Part shown: one piece after another, positions 43,591 to 52,429 of the stretch
Layout: every line of letters starts with the position of its first letter
Position numbering within the stretch: the first letter of the stretch is position 1
From: an uncultured Eubacteriales bacterium
GTDB lineage: Bacteria > Bacillota > Clostridia > Oscillospirales > Butyricicoccaceae
Direction of reading: 5' to 3'
Assembly (NCBI GenBank): GCA_910579575.1
Contig: CAJTUM010000002.1
Coordinates: 186,001-250,000 of the forward strand
Length of the DNA stretch: 64,000 bases
Program-made: the position numbers and the translations under genes
Notes under the pieces: model-generated
What the model was told of the DNA's origin: nothing
The model's input: only the letters and a program-made list of their open reading frames with translations
The model's database searches: none

Positions 43591-44351
43591 TTTTTCCTCA
43601 TACTTTCTTTCAGCGTACTACTCAATTCTTCTCCACGAATCAATACCGCAATACGAGCGCCGTGCGGCGAAGTAATCGTAGTATAGGTTTCCCTGTGCTG
43701 CGGTAAATCTCTTTGGATGGGAGCAGAATAGTAGTAGGATGTCGGATCCTCTCCATAGAATAGATTTCCTCTTTCCTGCTCCAGCTTTTCGACAGCACAC
43801 CGCTCTACAACCGATCGCTGGTCTTCGTTCATCTGTTGCTGGATTGGCGGCTGCTGAAGCATAATCTCCATCAGCCAGATTTGCTGAGCCCTATCCCATT
43901 GTTCATCCTCATTGGCCTCGGCCACTGTCGCCGGCGTGGCCCCATACCTGGCAATCAGCGCCTCTGCCGCGTCTGCTCGGCTCATCAGCTCCTGATGCAC
44001 ATTGCTGTAAGACAATATAGAGTGATATCCTGCCTCTGGCGTATTCCAGACAAAAGCATTGATGTTGAGCGGGTAATTTAGAGCAGATTCCAGTACCTGA
44101 GCAGTGGACATTCCTTGCAGAATATCCTCTGGAATCTGACAGGCTTCAATTTTAGAAGGGAAATCATGGAATTGCAGCCATTGATCTGTGCCCGGCAGAA
44201 TCGGATATTCATATCCTTGGGGAAACGCTTTCAATGAATCTTCTGAAACAATTTTCTCCTCAGCGGCAACGACTGATATGGCCAAAGAAACAATAATGGC
44301 GGCCAGTATAATCATTGAGCAAAAAAAGTTCCATTTCCTCTGTCTCCTCAT
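43587..44351 (-). CDS. Secreted hypothetical protein
   Basis: 254 residues. Signal peptide 1-29 (FFCSMIILAAIIVSLAISVV then AAE). The mature part is acidic and Gln/Glu rich ('QQPPIQQQMNEDQRSVVERCAVEKLEQERG'), no family recognised. It ends 'TLKESMRKK', overlapping the next gene by 4 bases. The unit is markedly AT-rich compared with the flanking selenium and carboxypeptidase genes. The 44352-44520 gap is AT-rich with no gene. Confidence 0.65.
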   Translation of the reverse strand: MRRQRKWNFFCSMIILAAIIVSLAISVVAAEEKIVSEDSLKAFPQGYEYPILPGTDQWLQFHDFPSKIEACQIPEDILQGMSTAQVLESALNYPLNINAFVWNTPEAGYHSILSYSNVHQELMSRADAAEALIARYGATPATVAEANEDEQWDRAQQIWLMEIMLQQPPIQQQMNEDQRSVVERCAVEKLEQERGNLFYGEDPTSYYYSAPIQRDLPQHRETYTTITSPHGARIAVLIRGEELSSTLKESMRKK

Positions 44352-44470
44352 AGTTTTCTCCTTTCAATATAGGTGAATACTTTCTTTTTTATACCCCCTC
44401 ATTTTCCTTATATTACTTTATTCACTTCTACTTGTCAAGAATTTTATTGTACTGCATTTTTATTTTTTCA

Positions 44471-44506
44471 ATAACAAAACGCTTCGACAAATCATGCCGA
44501 AGCGTT
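44471..44506 (-). terminator. Terminator of selAB
   Basis: AACGCTTCG (44478-44486) pairs with CGAAGCGTT (44498-44506); on the minus strand a TTTTGTTATTG tail follows. Confidence 0.75.
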
Positions 44507-44520
44507 CTGTTATTGCTCTA

Positions 44521-46419
44521 TTACGCCAGCACCCGGGCGTCGCCGATTTTTTTAGTTACCTTTTCCCGGTCCAGAGTTTCCAGAATCACGACGGCGTATT
44601 TGCGGGAAGTCCCCAGCAGATCCCGAACCTCCGCCAGCGTAATCTGGCCTTTTTCTTGGATACCCCTGCGGATCAGCTCCACCGCCCTGTCATAATGCTG
44701 CCGGTGGAAGCAGATTTGGCCGTCCATCCGGGCCAGGGTCCCGCCGGTAATCAAGGCGTTGTGAACCTGCTGGGCCTTTTTCTGGTCCCGGCCCATCTGA
44801 GCCAAAACATCCTCGGTATCCGGCGGCGCATAACCGCCCTCCAGGTAGAGCTTTTCCATCTTCTCCGTCATCCGGGCCGCTTCCTCGTCAAATTTCACCT
44901 TAAAGCGGAACAGAGAAACCAGACCGTTGACGCTCTTGATCCGCTCCGCCTTTTCATAATAGGCCAGCATTCCGTCCGCAATCGTCTGGCTCTGCCGGGG
45001 CAAAAATCGGGTGCGCAGCTCTTCCTTTTTCATGCCCTCTTTCAGCGGGTTGGCGGTGTGATATTCCCGCAAAATCTCGCTGAGCCGCTGGCCTTGGGCT
45101 TGGATAAACTGTTGGTGCAGGTAGAGATCCGGCGCAATGCAGGCGACCTGTCCCTCTTCCTCCAGAGCCTGAGCGGCGGCTCGGGCCTGGCCCATGGAGG
45201 CGCCGAACTGCACGGCTACAAAATCCAGCGGGCGGTAATGGGCGCTTCCCATTTTGATTCCCTGACAGATTTTATCCTGCAAAGAACCTTTTTCCAATAT
45301 TTTTAATTCCTCCAGGGCGTTCTGGTCCCCCCGCTTGCGTTTGAAAGGGGAAGGGTCCAAAATAACGCCGCCGCCCACCGTTTCCAGCGGAGAATAAAAG
45401 CGGACCACAAAATGGTCCCCAGCCTTAAGGGCCGCCGTCTCTTCCAGCCGCAGCTGGGCGTAGCCGCTTTGACCCGGCTCCAGGACGTCCCCTTCCAGCA
45501 AAACGGCCTTGCAGAGAATCTCCCGGCTGCCGTGGTAAAAATGCAGACGACTGGTGTTTTTCACCGCTCGTTTGGCCTCTTTCAGAATGTTCAGCCGCAC
45601 GTCCGCCATCATCGTGGGATGCATGGTTCCAGGCGGGGCCACAACGTCTCCTCGCTGGATATCGCTTTTTTTCAAGTTGGAAAAGTTCACCGCCACCCGC
45701 TGGCCGGCATAAGCCGTGTCCACACTCTGAGAATGGACCTGGATATTTCGCACCTTGCCCGGCTTTTCCCCGGGATACACGGTCACCTCGTCCCCTTCCT
45801 TCAGCTTTCCTTCGATCATCGTGCCGGTGATAACAGTGCCAAACCCCTCCATGGAAAACACCCGGTCCACCGGAATGCGGAATGGAATATCTCCCCGCTT
45901 GCCTTTCAGCTGGGCCAGTTGGCAAAAAATCTCCTGCCGCAGCTGCTCAATTCCCTCCCCGGTATAGGAGGAAACCTCAATCAGCGGAGCCTGCTCCAAA
46001 AAAGTGCCCTGCGCCTGGCTGCGAATATCCTCCGCCACCAGCTGCCGCCAATCGTCGTCCACCGTATCGATTTTGGTCATCACAAGAATGCCATGCTTGA
46101 TTTCCAGCAAAGATAAAATACCCAGATGCTCCACCGTCTGGGGCATGACGCCCTCGTCCGCCGCCACGATCAACAGGGCCAAATCAATGCCGCCGGCGCC
46201 AGCCAGCATATTGCGGACGAATTTTTCGTGGCCAGGCACGTCGATGATGCCCGCCCGGCCGCCGTCCGGCAAATCCAGGTAGGCGAAGCCCAGCTCAATG
46301 GTGATCCCCCGCTTTTTTTCCTCCCGCAGCCGGTCTGTCTCAATGCCGGTCAGCGCCCGAATCAGGCAGGTTTTGCCGTGATCCACATGACCGGCTGTGC
46401 CGATGATGCTGTTGTTCAT
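44521..46419 (-). CDS. selB: Selenocysteine-specific elongation factor SelB
   Basis: 632 residues, full length. The GTPase N-terminus has 'GTAGHVDHGKTCLIRALTGI', 'DVPGHEKFVRNML' and 'MTKID'; the EF-Tu-like domains and winged-helix C-terminal repeats follow ('GQITLAEVRDLLGTSRKYAVVILETLDRE'). It delivers Sec-tRNA to UGA by binding SECIS RNA. ATG overlaps the selA stop (ATGA), so the two are translated together. Confidence 0.97.
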   Translation of the reverse strand: MNNSIIGTAGHVDHGKTCLIRALTGIETDRLREEKKRGITIELGFAYLDLPDGGRAGIIDVPGHEKFVRNMLAGAGGIDLALLIVAADEGVMPQTVEHLGILSLLEIKHGILVMTKIDTVDDDWRQLVAEDIRSQAQGTFLEQAPLIEVSSYTGEGIEQLRQEIFCQLAQLKGKRGDIPFRIPVDRVFSMEGFGTVITGTMIEGKLKEGDEVTVYPGEKPGKVRNIQVHSQSVDTAYAGQRVAVNFSNLKKSDIQRGDVVAPPGTMHPTMMADVRLNILKEAKRAVKNTSRLHFYHGSREILCKAVLLEGDVLEPGQSGYAQLRLEETAALKAGDHFVVRFYSPLETVGGGVILDPSPFKRKRGDQNALEELKILEKGSLQDKICQGIKMGSAHYRPLDFVAVQFGASMGQARAAAQALEEEGQVACIAPDLYLHQQFIQAQGQRLSEILREYHTANPLKEGMKKEELRTRFLPRQSQTIADGMLAYYEKAERIKSVNGLVSLFRFKVKFDEEAARMTEKMEKLYLEGGYAPPDTEDVLAQMGRDQKKAQQVHNALITGGTLARMDGQICFHRQHYDRAVELIRRGIQEKGQITLAEVRDLLGTSRKYAVVILETLDREKVTKKIGDARVLA

Positions 46420-47828
46420 GCCGTTTCCTCCCGGCCTCCCCGGGCCGTCTCTTGGGCCACGGATTGGGCGATATAATCCAAATATTCTTCCTGCGTCGTG
46501 CGCATATCCAGCAAAAACCGATCCTTGGAGATGCGGCCGATAATGGGCAGCGGCAGCAGCCGCAGTCTGGTTTCCAACTGATCTGGCGTGACGCTCTCAT
46601 GCCGCAGAGCCACAGCCCAGGTGGGAATCATCTGAGCAGGCACGCTGCCGCCCCCCACCTGGCCCTGTTCCTCCACCAGCTGGCCATGGAGGCCTGGGAC
46701 CTCCGCCAGCTTTTCCAGCAGCCGCCGGCCCTTGGCCTGGATTTCCTCCAGCGGCATGGACAGCATCTGATAAGTGGGAATTTTCTGATTGATTTGCTCG
46801 GGCTCCAAGTAAATGCGCAAGGTGGCCTCCAGGGCCGCCAGCGTCAGCTTGTCGATGCGCACCGCCCGGGTCAAGGGATTTTTCTTCATGACGTCAATAT
46901 AACTCTTCTTGCCCACCACAATGCCGGCCTGGGGGCCGCCCAACAGCTTGTCGCCGCTGAAGCTGACAATATCCGCTCCCGCCTGACAGGCCCATTGCAC
47001 TGTGGGCTCGCTCTCAATGCCGTAAGCGGCCAGGTCGGTCAGAGCCCCGCTTCCCAGGTCGTAAATCACAGGCAGGCCGCGCCGCCGGCCGATTTCCGCC
47101 AGCTGCTCCAGGGGCACATCCTCAGTAAAGCCCATGATCTTATAATTGCTGGTATGCACCTTGAGCAGCGCCGCTGTTTGGTCGGTAATCGCCCTCTCAT
47201 AATCCTGGGGGTGGGTTTTATTGGTGGTCCCCACCTCCGCCAAAGCAGAGTTGCTCTGCTCCATAATCTCCGGCACCCGGAAGGAGCCGCCGATTTCCAC
47301 CAGCTCTCCCCGGGAGACGATCACTTGTTTATCCTTGGCCAAGGCGCCCAAAATCAACATGACGGCGGCGGCGTTGTTGTTTACCGCAAGGGCCGCTTCC
47401 GCCCCGGTCAACTGGCAGAGCAGGCTTTCCACATGGTCGTAGCGGCTGCCCCGCCGGCCCTGGCGGCAGTCGTATTCCAGGGTATTGTAATTTTCCGCCA
47501 CCTGCATGGCCGCCAGCGCCGCTTCATGGCTCATCCTGGCCCGGCCCAAGTTGGTGTGCAGCACAATGCCTGTGCCGTTGATCACCGGCCGCAGGTTCAT
47601 GCGGCTGTTTTCCTCGGCGATTTCCAGCGCCAGGGCCGCCGTCGCTTCCGCCGAGAGCTCTGGCGTCTCGCCGGCTAAAATCCGGCTGCGCAGCCGCTCC
47701 GCCGCCTGTCGGGCCGCTTGGGTCACTGCGGCCCTTCTGCCCTGGGCCATGGCCTGAGCCGCCTGAGGCTGGGCCAGAATCTCGTCAATTTTGGGGATTT
47801 GCCGCAGCAGTTCTTTTTTCATTTCCAT
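46416..47828 (-). CDS. selA: L-seryl-tRNA(Sec) selenium transferase SelA
   Basis: 470 residues from the ATG at 47828; ATGs at 47834 and 47822 are also possible, and GGATGGG is best spaced for 47828. 'NGTGIVLHTNLGRARMS' and the PLP-lysine segment 'SFSGDKLLGGPQAGIVVG' identify SelA, which converts seryl- to selenocysteyl-tRNA using selenophosphate. Confidence 0.96.
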   Translation of the reverse strand: MEMKKELLRQIPKIDEILAQPQAAQAMAQGRRAAVTQAARQAAERLRSRILAGETPELSAEATAALALEIAEENSRMNLRPVINGTGIVLHTNLGRARMSHEAALAAMQVAENYNTLEYDCRQGRRGSRYDHVESLLCQLTGAEAALAVNNNAAAVMLILGALAKDKQVIVSRGELVEIGGSFRVPEIMEQSNSALAEVGTTNKTHPQDYERAITDQTAALLKVHTSNYKIMGFTEDVPLEQLAEIGRRRGLPVIYDLGSGALTDLAAYGIESEPTVQWACQAGADIVSFSGDKLLGGPQAGIVVGKKSYIDVMKKNPLTRAVRIDKLTLAALEATLRIYLEPEQINQKIPTYQMLSMPLEEIQAKGRRLLEKLAEVPGLHGQLVEEQGQVGGGSVPAQMIPTWAVALRHESVTPDQLETRLRLLPLPIIGRISKDRFLLDMRTTQEEYLDYIAQSVAQETARGGREETA

Positions 47829-47955
47829 TGTCATCCCATCCTATTATCCTCGCCATATCAGCGCAATTTTTATTCCAAAAGGAAAAGCGTCTTGGACGCT
47901 TTTCGCCGGCGGCAAAATATAAAAACCGCTCCGCCATCTTTTCGATTCCATCGTC

Positions 47956-47984
47956 ATTATACATCATCCCTACCAAACCCGCAA
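47956..47984 (-). promoter_or_regulatory. Promoter of selAB
   Basis: Minus strand: TTGCGG (47979-47984), 17-bp spacer, perfect TATAAT (47956-47961). Leader about 120 bases. The divergent gap 47829-48134 holds only the two promoters. Confidence 0.68.
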
Positions 47985-48070
47985 GATTGGGAACGCTCGG
48001 ACAGGCGGCCAAGCGCTTATAGGTTCTTTCGCTTTGGTCCATATCATGCCGGTCGGATCCAAGCCGCCTC

Positions 48071-48099
48071 TTGCTCCGTCCTCGCTCTTGCGATACAAT
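48071..48099 (+). promoter_or_regulatory. Promoter of the DUF6630-like gene
   Basis: TTGCTC (48071-48076), 17-bp spacer, TACAAT (48094-48099). Confidence 0.6.
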
Positions 48100-48134
48100 A
48101 TGCTCAGAGTTTCTTTGAAAGGAGCGCTGCAGCA

Positions 48135-48920
48135 ATGGAAATTTTCTATGGGGACCTGTATCTGAGCGATCTTCCGAACGAAAAATCCCTCCAATGGCTG
48201 GCCGCTTTGCGCCGAACGCTGGCGCTGAACGTCCCCCTTGGTCAGCTGGCCAAGCAGGCTCAAAATCTCCCGCTTCTTCTGCTGACCCGATACCAAGGCC
48301 GGGACTTCCGCAAGCTGCTGAACGCCCATCCAGAATTACAGGAGTATTTGACATTTAAAACCAGAGCTCGCTATATTGCCGGTCTTTGGTCTTGGCAAAC
48401 GCAAACACAACCGGAACCAGAACCGGAGCCTCCTCTGGATTTGGCGGTTTTCCCTCAACTGGCCGGCTTGATTGCAGGAGAAGAAAGCCCAGCGGCCCAA
48501 GCTTTGGCCCTTTGCGCCCAAGACCCAAAAAGCTATTTTCACGCCCATTTGGTCCAATATCAAAACCGAAACCGCGCCAGCCCTGGCCCGGCGGAGGAAA
48601 TCTGCCTGCTGGCCTTGGCAGACCAGCTGATCGAGGCCGGCTTAGCCTATGAGCTGGATTGGAAGACGGAAAAGGAGGATTTCCTGTTTTTCGTTCAACA
48701 ATTAGCGGATGCGCAACGGGCCGGCCTGCCCCTTTGCCCGGATTGGTTTGACGAAACGCTGGACATGGCCGATTGGGTGGAGCTGCTGAACGAACAATGG
48801 GCCGAAACCGGTTTTTATCTCGCCGAGCTGGCCATGGATAACGACTCCTTCACCCTGCTTTGCGTCTCCCTGGACCTGCTGGACCGCCTCCGCTCCTTGG
48901 CGCCTGCCCTCTTCCATTAA
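48135..48920 (+). CDS. DUF6630-like protein
   Basis: 261 residues; AAAGGAG about 11 bases before the ATG. The C-terminal ~120 residues ('ADQLIEAGLAYELDWKTEKEDF', 'DWFDETLDMADWVELLNEQW') resemble the DUF6630 pattern; the N-terminal half is unassigned and Leu/Gln rich, with a short 'QTQPEPEPEPP' linker. No signal peptide. Function unknown. It is followed by the 83-bp repeat array. Confidence 0.6.
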   Translation: MEIFYGDLYLSDLPNEKSLQWLAALRRTLALNVPLGQLAKQAQNLPLLLLTRYQGRDFRKLLNAHPELQEYLTFKTRARYIAGLWSWQTQTQPEPEPEPPLDLAVFPQLAGLIAGEESPAAQALALCAQDPKSYFHAHLVQYQNRNRASPGPAEEICLLALADQLIEAGLAYELDWKTEKEDFLFFVQQLADAQRAGLPLCPDWFDETLDMADWVELLNEQWAETGFYLAELAMDNDSFTLLCVSLDLLDRLRSLAPALFH

Positions 48921-48925
48921 TCGCG

Positions 48926-49318
48926 GCAGTCGGCGAGCGCCGACAGGCACGCTCCGTTTTAGCGGCGTCGGCAAATGCGCCGCATTGCCCGAAGCCGGGG
49001 CTTTGGACGCAGTCGGCGAGCGCCGACAGGCACGCTCCGTTTCGGCGGCGTCGGCAAATGGGCCGCATTGCTCGAAGCCGGGGCTTTGGACGCAGTCGGC
49101 GAGCGCCGACAGGCACGCTCCGTTTCGGCGGCGTCGGCAAATGCGCCGCGCTGCCCGAAGCCGGGGCTTTGGACGCAGTCGGCGAACGCCGACAGGCATA
49201 CCCCGTTTTAGCGGCGTCGACAAATGCGTCGCATTGCTCGAAGCCGGGGCTTTGGACGCAGTCGGCGAGCGCCGACAGGCATACCCCGTTTCAGCGGCGT
49301 CGGCAAATGGGCCAGGCT
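48926..49318. repeat. Tandem array of an 83-bp unit, about 4.7 copies
   Basis: The marker AGTCGGCGA begins at 48928, 49011, 49094, 49177 and 49260, an exact 83-base period with only a few substitutions. Each unit contains the hairpin GTCGGCG-AG-CGCCGAC and a second dyad near GCGGCGTCGGCAAATGCGCCGC. 83 is not a multiple of three, so it is not a coding repeat, and there are no variable spacers. The unit boundaries are arbitrary. The remaining gap to 49388 holds a terminator only. Confidence 0.93.
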
Positions 49319-49355
49319 GCCCGAGATCATCCCGTTGGGCGCGGAAAAGCGAAGC

Positions 49356-49389
49356 AAAAAACAGCCGCGCTTGCGCACGGCCGTTTTTT
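49356..49389 (-). terminator. Terminator of the yedE-yedF-DUF3343 unit
   Basis: On the minus strand ACGGCCGTGCGC pairs with GCGCGGCTGT, followed by TTTTTT. It overlaps the stop codon of the DUF3343 gene. Confidence 0.72.
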
Positions 49390-49624
49390 AAGTTTCCGGC
49401 TCTATCTGGCGGTAACCGGTTTCGGTTTCCTGATAAACGCCTTCCAGGTCCGGGGCCTCCGCCGTTTCGCCCAATCCTTGGCCGTCGAAGCGGACGCACA
49501 CGCCGCAGGAGGCGCTGAGGGCCCGGGGCACAGGCGACATTTGGGCCGCCTTGCCTTGGCTTTTCAATTGCCGCTGAAAGGTCATGGCGCCATAATGGGT
49601 AAAAAATGTGGCAATGTAATTCAT
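49388..49624 (-). CDS. DUF3343 protein, putative Se/S carrier
   Basis: 78 residues: 'YIATFFTHYGAMTFQRQLKSQG' and 'VPRALSASCGVCVRFDG' with a CGVC motif match DUF3343, small proteins that neighbour YedE/YedF and selenium genes. A carrier role is proposed for the family, not proven. Third gene of the unit. Confidence 0.85.
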   Translation of the reverse strand: MNYIATFFTHYGAMTFQRQLKSQGKAAQMSPVPRALSASCGVCVRFDGQGLGETAEAPDLEGVYQETETGYRQIEPET

Positions 49625-49646
49625 ACGGATCGCTTGCTTTCCTATT

Positions 49647-49859
49647 TCAGCCGATGGTCAGCTCAAAATCCCCGTCCTTCTCTTTGACGAGCACTTTCAG
49701 CCCTCGGCTGTCCGCGAAGCGGGTGATGTTGTCCACCGCCACTTGGTTGTCCACCAGCACCATAGCCCGGTTGCCGTTTTGGTCCAGAGCCCGCTTTGTC
49801 ATGATAACCGGCTCGGGGCAGGAACGGCCCCGGGCGTCCACTGTCGCTTGATCTGCCAT
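49647..49859 (-). CDS. yedF: TusA/SirA-like YedF protein
   Basis: 70 residues: 'VDARGRSCPEPVIMTKRAL' holds the CPxP cysteine of the TusA/SirA/YedF family. Beside YedE and DUF3343 it probably takes part in selenium (or sulfur) trafficking to SelD. Confidence 0.88.
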   Translation of the reverse strand: MADQATVDARGRSCPEPVIMTKRALDQNGNRAMVLVDNQVAVDNITRFADSRGLKVLVKEKDGDFELTIG

Positions 49860-49898
49860 TTTGCTCTGTCTCCCTTCTGGTTTGATTGGATTCGGTTG

Positions 49899-50963
49899 TT
49901 ATTTGTTGGATTTTTGTTTTTGGATGTTCAGCGCGGCAATAGCGGCCACGACCGCCAAGCCCAAAATCACCGCGATTTTGCCGTTGGGCGTAGGGCCGTC
50001 GGCAGAGGAGGCCAGCTTGAAATTATGGCAGCAGGCCGCGCCTACAAACATTCCCAACACCGTCACGGCGCTGTCGCTGTTGCCGCTGCCTGCCAAAATC
50101 AGCTGGCGCAGAGGGCAGCCGCCCAACAGCACGCTGGCGAAGCCCACAAGAACCATGCCCATGAAATTCCATAGCGCGTCGGAATGAGCCACAGGCTGGC
50201 CGGCAAAGCCCAAATTGAAGTTGCCAGTGATCAAGTTGCCAATTGCGGCGGCGACAATAATGGCGATAAAGCCATAGAGCAGGTAAAAATCCTGAAACAG
50301 CACAGCGTCCCGCAGGCCGCCCACCATGCAGAGGCGGGTCTTCTGGGCCAGAGCGCCCACAATCAAGCCGGCGGCCAGCGCCAGCCAGATGGGAGCCCGC
50401 ATAGAGCCGGGGCCTTCGGCGCTGAAAAAGATCACCGGCGGCGCAGCCACAACCAAAACCAACAGCGCCACATTGACGGCGGAAATCATGCCGCCCTCCA
50501 GCGGGCTCTGGGCATAGGTCCGCCGCAGGCTGAAGCCCTGGTTGAGGCACAGGATGCCCAGCAGAATGCCGCCCACAAAGCCGACCAGGCCCACGACGGC
50601 GTTGAGGTCGCCGCCGGCAATGCGCAGCACCATGCGCAGCGGGCAGCCCAAAAACATCAGCGCGCCCACCATCACAAAAAAGCCCAGCACAAAGCGGGTC
50701 ATAGGCGAGGAGCCCCCCTGCGCCCGGAATTCCTTGCCCGCCACGGACATAATCAGCGCGCCCAATACCAAACCGATGATCTCAGGCCGGATATACTGCA
50801 CTATGGCCGCTTGATGCATCCCCACGCCGCCGGCGATATCCCGCACAAAGCAGGCGATGCAAAAGCCCATGTTCTTGGGGTTTCCGGCCAATACCAGCCC
50901 CACGGAAATGGCTCCCACAACCAGCCCTGTGAGAATCATCCACAGCGTTTTTTTGTTTTTCAC
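49899..50963 (-). CDS. yedE: YedE-family putative selenium transporter
   Basis: 354 residues from a GTG at 50963, preceded by AAGGGGAAGGAAG. About nine hydrophobic segments; 'GNPKNMGFCIACFVRDIAGG', 'FLGCPLRMVLRIAGGDLNA' and 'LLGGCPLRQLILAGSGNSDSA' are the conserved cysteine-bearing GCPxR loops of YedE/YeeE transporters. First gene of its unit; divergent from the NifS-like gene. Confidence 0.9.
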   Translation of the reverse strand: MKNKKTLWMILTGLVVGAISVGLVLAGNPKNMGFCIACFVRDIAGGVGMHQAAIVQYIRPEIIGLVLGALIMSVAGKEFRAQGGSSPMTRFVLGFFVMVGALMFLGCPLRMVLRIAGGDLNAVVGLVGFVGGILLGILCLNQGFSLRRTYAQSPLEGGMISAVNVALLVLVVAAPPVIFFSAEGPGSMRAPIWLALAAGLIVGALAQKTRLCMVGGLRDAVLFQDFYLLYGFIAIIVAAAIGNLITGNFNLGFAGQPVAHSDALWNFMGMVLVGFASVLLGGCPLRQLILAGSGNSDSAVTVLGMFVGAACCHNFKLASSADGPTPNGKIAVILGLAVVAAIAALNIQKQKSNK

Positions 50964-51086
50964 GTCTTCCTTCCCCTTTGCAACAAAATTTCTGGCCAAA
51001 GGCGGCTTTTTTGCCTTTTCTGCCCTCTTCGGCCTTTTCCTTACAGATTTTACGATATCTTCCCTCAAAAGTATAATACTTCTTGT

Positions 51087-51119
51087 CGATAAATCAGATC
51101 ATACTGATAGATTTTATCG
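51087..51119. promoter_or_regulatory. Inverted repeat in the yedE / lyase intergenic region (possible operator)
   Basis: CGATAAATC (51087-51095) mirrors GATTTTATCG (51110-51119); further GATAGAT repeats surround it. A TATAAT at 51150-51155 lies just downstream for the plus gene. LysR-type regulators bind such dyads, and one is encoded at 53603. Confidence 0.45.
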
Positions 51120-51211
51120 ATAGATATGGAGTTGTCCTTCAGACTTATGTATAATAGAAGTACTTATGGGCGGCTTGTCCCCAACCGCCGTCAATGGAGG
51201 TATGTATCGTC

Positions 51212-52366
51212 ATGCAGAAAATCTATTTCGACAACGGCAGCACCTCGTTTCCCAAGGCGCCTGGCGTGGGCGAGGCCATCAAAACGATCATCGAGCAGGG
51301 CGCCTATAACATCAATCGAGGCGGTTACGCCGGCGCCTACCAGGTGGCGGACATGGTGTTGGATACCAGAGAGCAGCTTTGCCGCCTGTTTCATTTTCCT
51401 CAATCCCGCAACGTGGTCTTCACCCCCAGCATCACCTATTCGCTAAACTATGTCGTCAAAGGCCTACTCAAACCGGGAGACCATGTGATCGTCAGCTCTA
51501 TGGAGCACAACGGCCTGATGCGGCCGCTGGCTCAAATGGCGGCCAAGGGCGTTTCCTTTGACGCCGCCCAAGCCGACCGCGACGGCGTGCTGGACCCCCA
51601 GAAGGTGGAGGACCTGATTCGCCCCAACACCCGGGCGGTGATGATGCTCCACGCTTCTAACCTGTGCGGAACCATGCTGCCCATCCGGGAGGCGGGCGAA
51701 ATCTGCGCCCGTCATGGGCTGGTTTTTGCAGTGGATTCCGCCCAAACTGCCGGCGTCTTTCCCATTGATATGCAGCAAATGGGAATCCATATCCTGTGCT
51801 TCACCGGCCATAAGGGCCTGCGGGGGCCCCAAGGTGTGGGCGGGATGCTGATAGACGAATCCCTTTGTATGCAAATCGACCCCCTGATCTCCGGCGGCAC
51901 CGGCAGCCGCAGCGACAGCGAGGAGGTCCCAGATTTTATGCCCGATCGCTTTGAAAGCGGCACTATGAACCTGCCGGGCATCGCCGGTCTTCATCAGGCC
52001 CTGTCTTATCTGGAGGAATACGGAATCGACAACATCGCCCGTCAGGAACTGGAAATCTGCCAGCGGTTCATCGACGGCGCCCTCGCCCTGCCGGACGCCC
52101 GGGTCGTAGGCAAGCTGGATACTCAGGGCCGAGCGGCTATCGTCTCTTTGGATTTTCTGAAAATGGACAACGCGGAGGTCGCCTTCCTGCTGGAGCAAGA
52201 GTATGGCGTCATGACTCGCTGCGGCCTGCACTGCGCTCCCCGGGCTCACAAAAGCCTGGGCACCTTCCCCAAGGGCACAGTGCGCTTTTCTTTCAGCCAT
52301 CACAACACGGCGGAAGAAGTAGACGCCTGCATGGAAGGTCTGCGAAACATTCTGACCCAAGGATAA
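51212..52366 (+). CDS. NifS/CsdB-like cysteine desulfurase or selenocysteine lyase
   Basis: 384 residues from the ATG at 51212 (TGGAGG 11 bases upstream). PLP lysine in 'LCFTGHKGLRGPQGVGGML', the catalytic-cysteine loop 'TRCGLHCAPRAHKSLG' and the start 'IYFDNGSTSFPKAP' match class V aminotransferases of the desulfurase family common in selenium clusters. It could supply selenium (or sulfur) to SelD through YedF/DUF3343 (inference from context). Confidence 0.88.
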   Translation: MQKIYFDNGSTSFPKAPGVGEAIKTIIEQGAYNINRGGYAGAYQVADMVLDTREQLCRLFHFPQSRNVVFTPSITYSLNYVVKGLLKPGDHVIVSSMEHNGLMRPLAQMAAKGVSFDAAQADRDGVLDPQKVEDLIRPNTRAVMMLHASNLCGTMLPIREAGEICARHGLVFAVDSAQTAGVFPIDMQQMGIHILCFTGHKGLRGPQGVGGMLIDESLCMQIDPLISGGTGSRSDSEEVPDFMPDRFESGTMNLPGIAGLHQALSYLEEYGIDNIARQELEICQRFIDGALALPDARVVGKLDTQGRAAIVSLDFLKMDNAEVAFLLEQEYGVMTRCGLHCAPRAHKSLGTFPKGTVRFSFSHHNTAEEVDACMEGLRNILTQG

Positions 52367-52374
52367 CGGCGCGA

Positions 52375-52401
52375 AAAAGCGGGGCCCTTTGGGCCCCGCT
52401 T
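52375..52401. terminator. Shared terminator between the lyase gene and selD
   Basis: AAGCGGGGCCC pairs with GGGCCCCGCTT around TTT; A-rich on the left, T-containing on the right, between convergent genes. Confidence 0.78.
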
Positions 52402-52429
52402 GGGTTCTTTCCGCCTTTTGGGCGAAAGT

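Noticed and set aside
48926..49318. CRISPR array
   Set aside because: The whole 83-bp unit repeats, including what would be spacers; there are no variable spacers and no cas genes.
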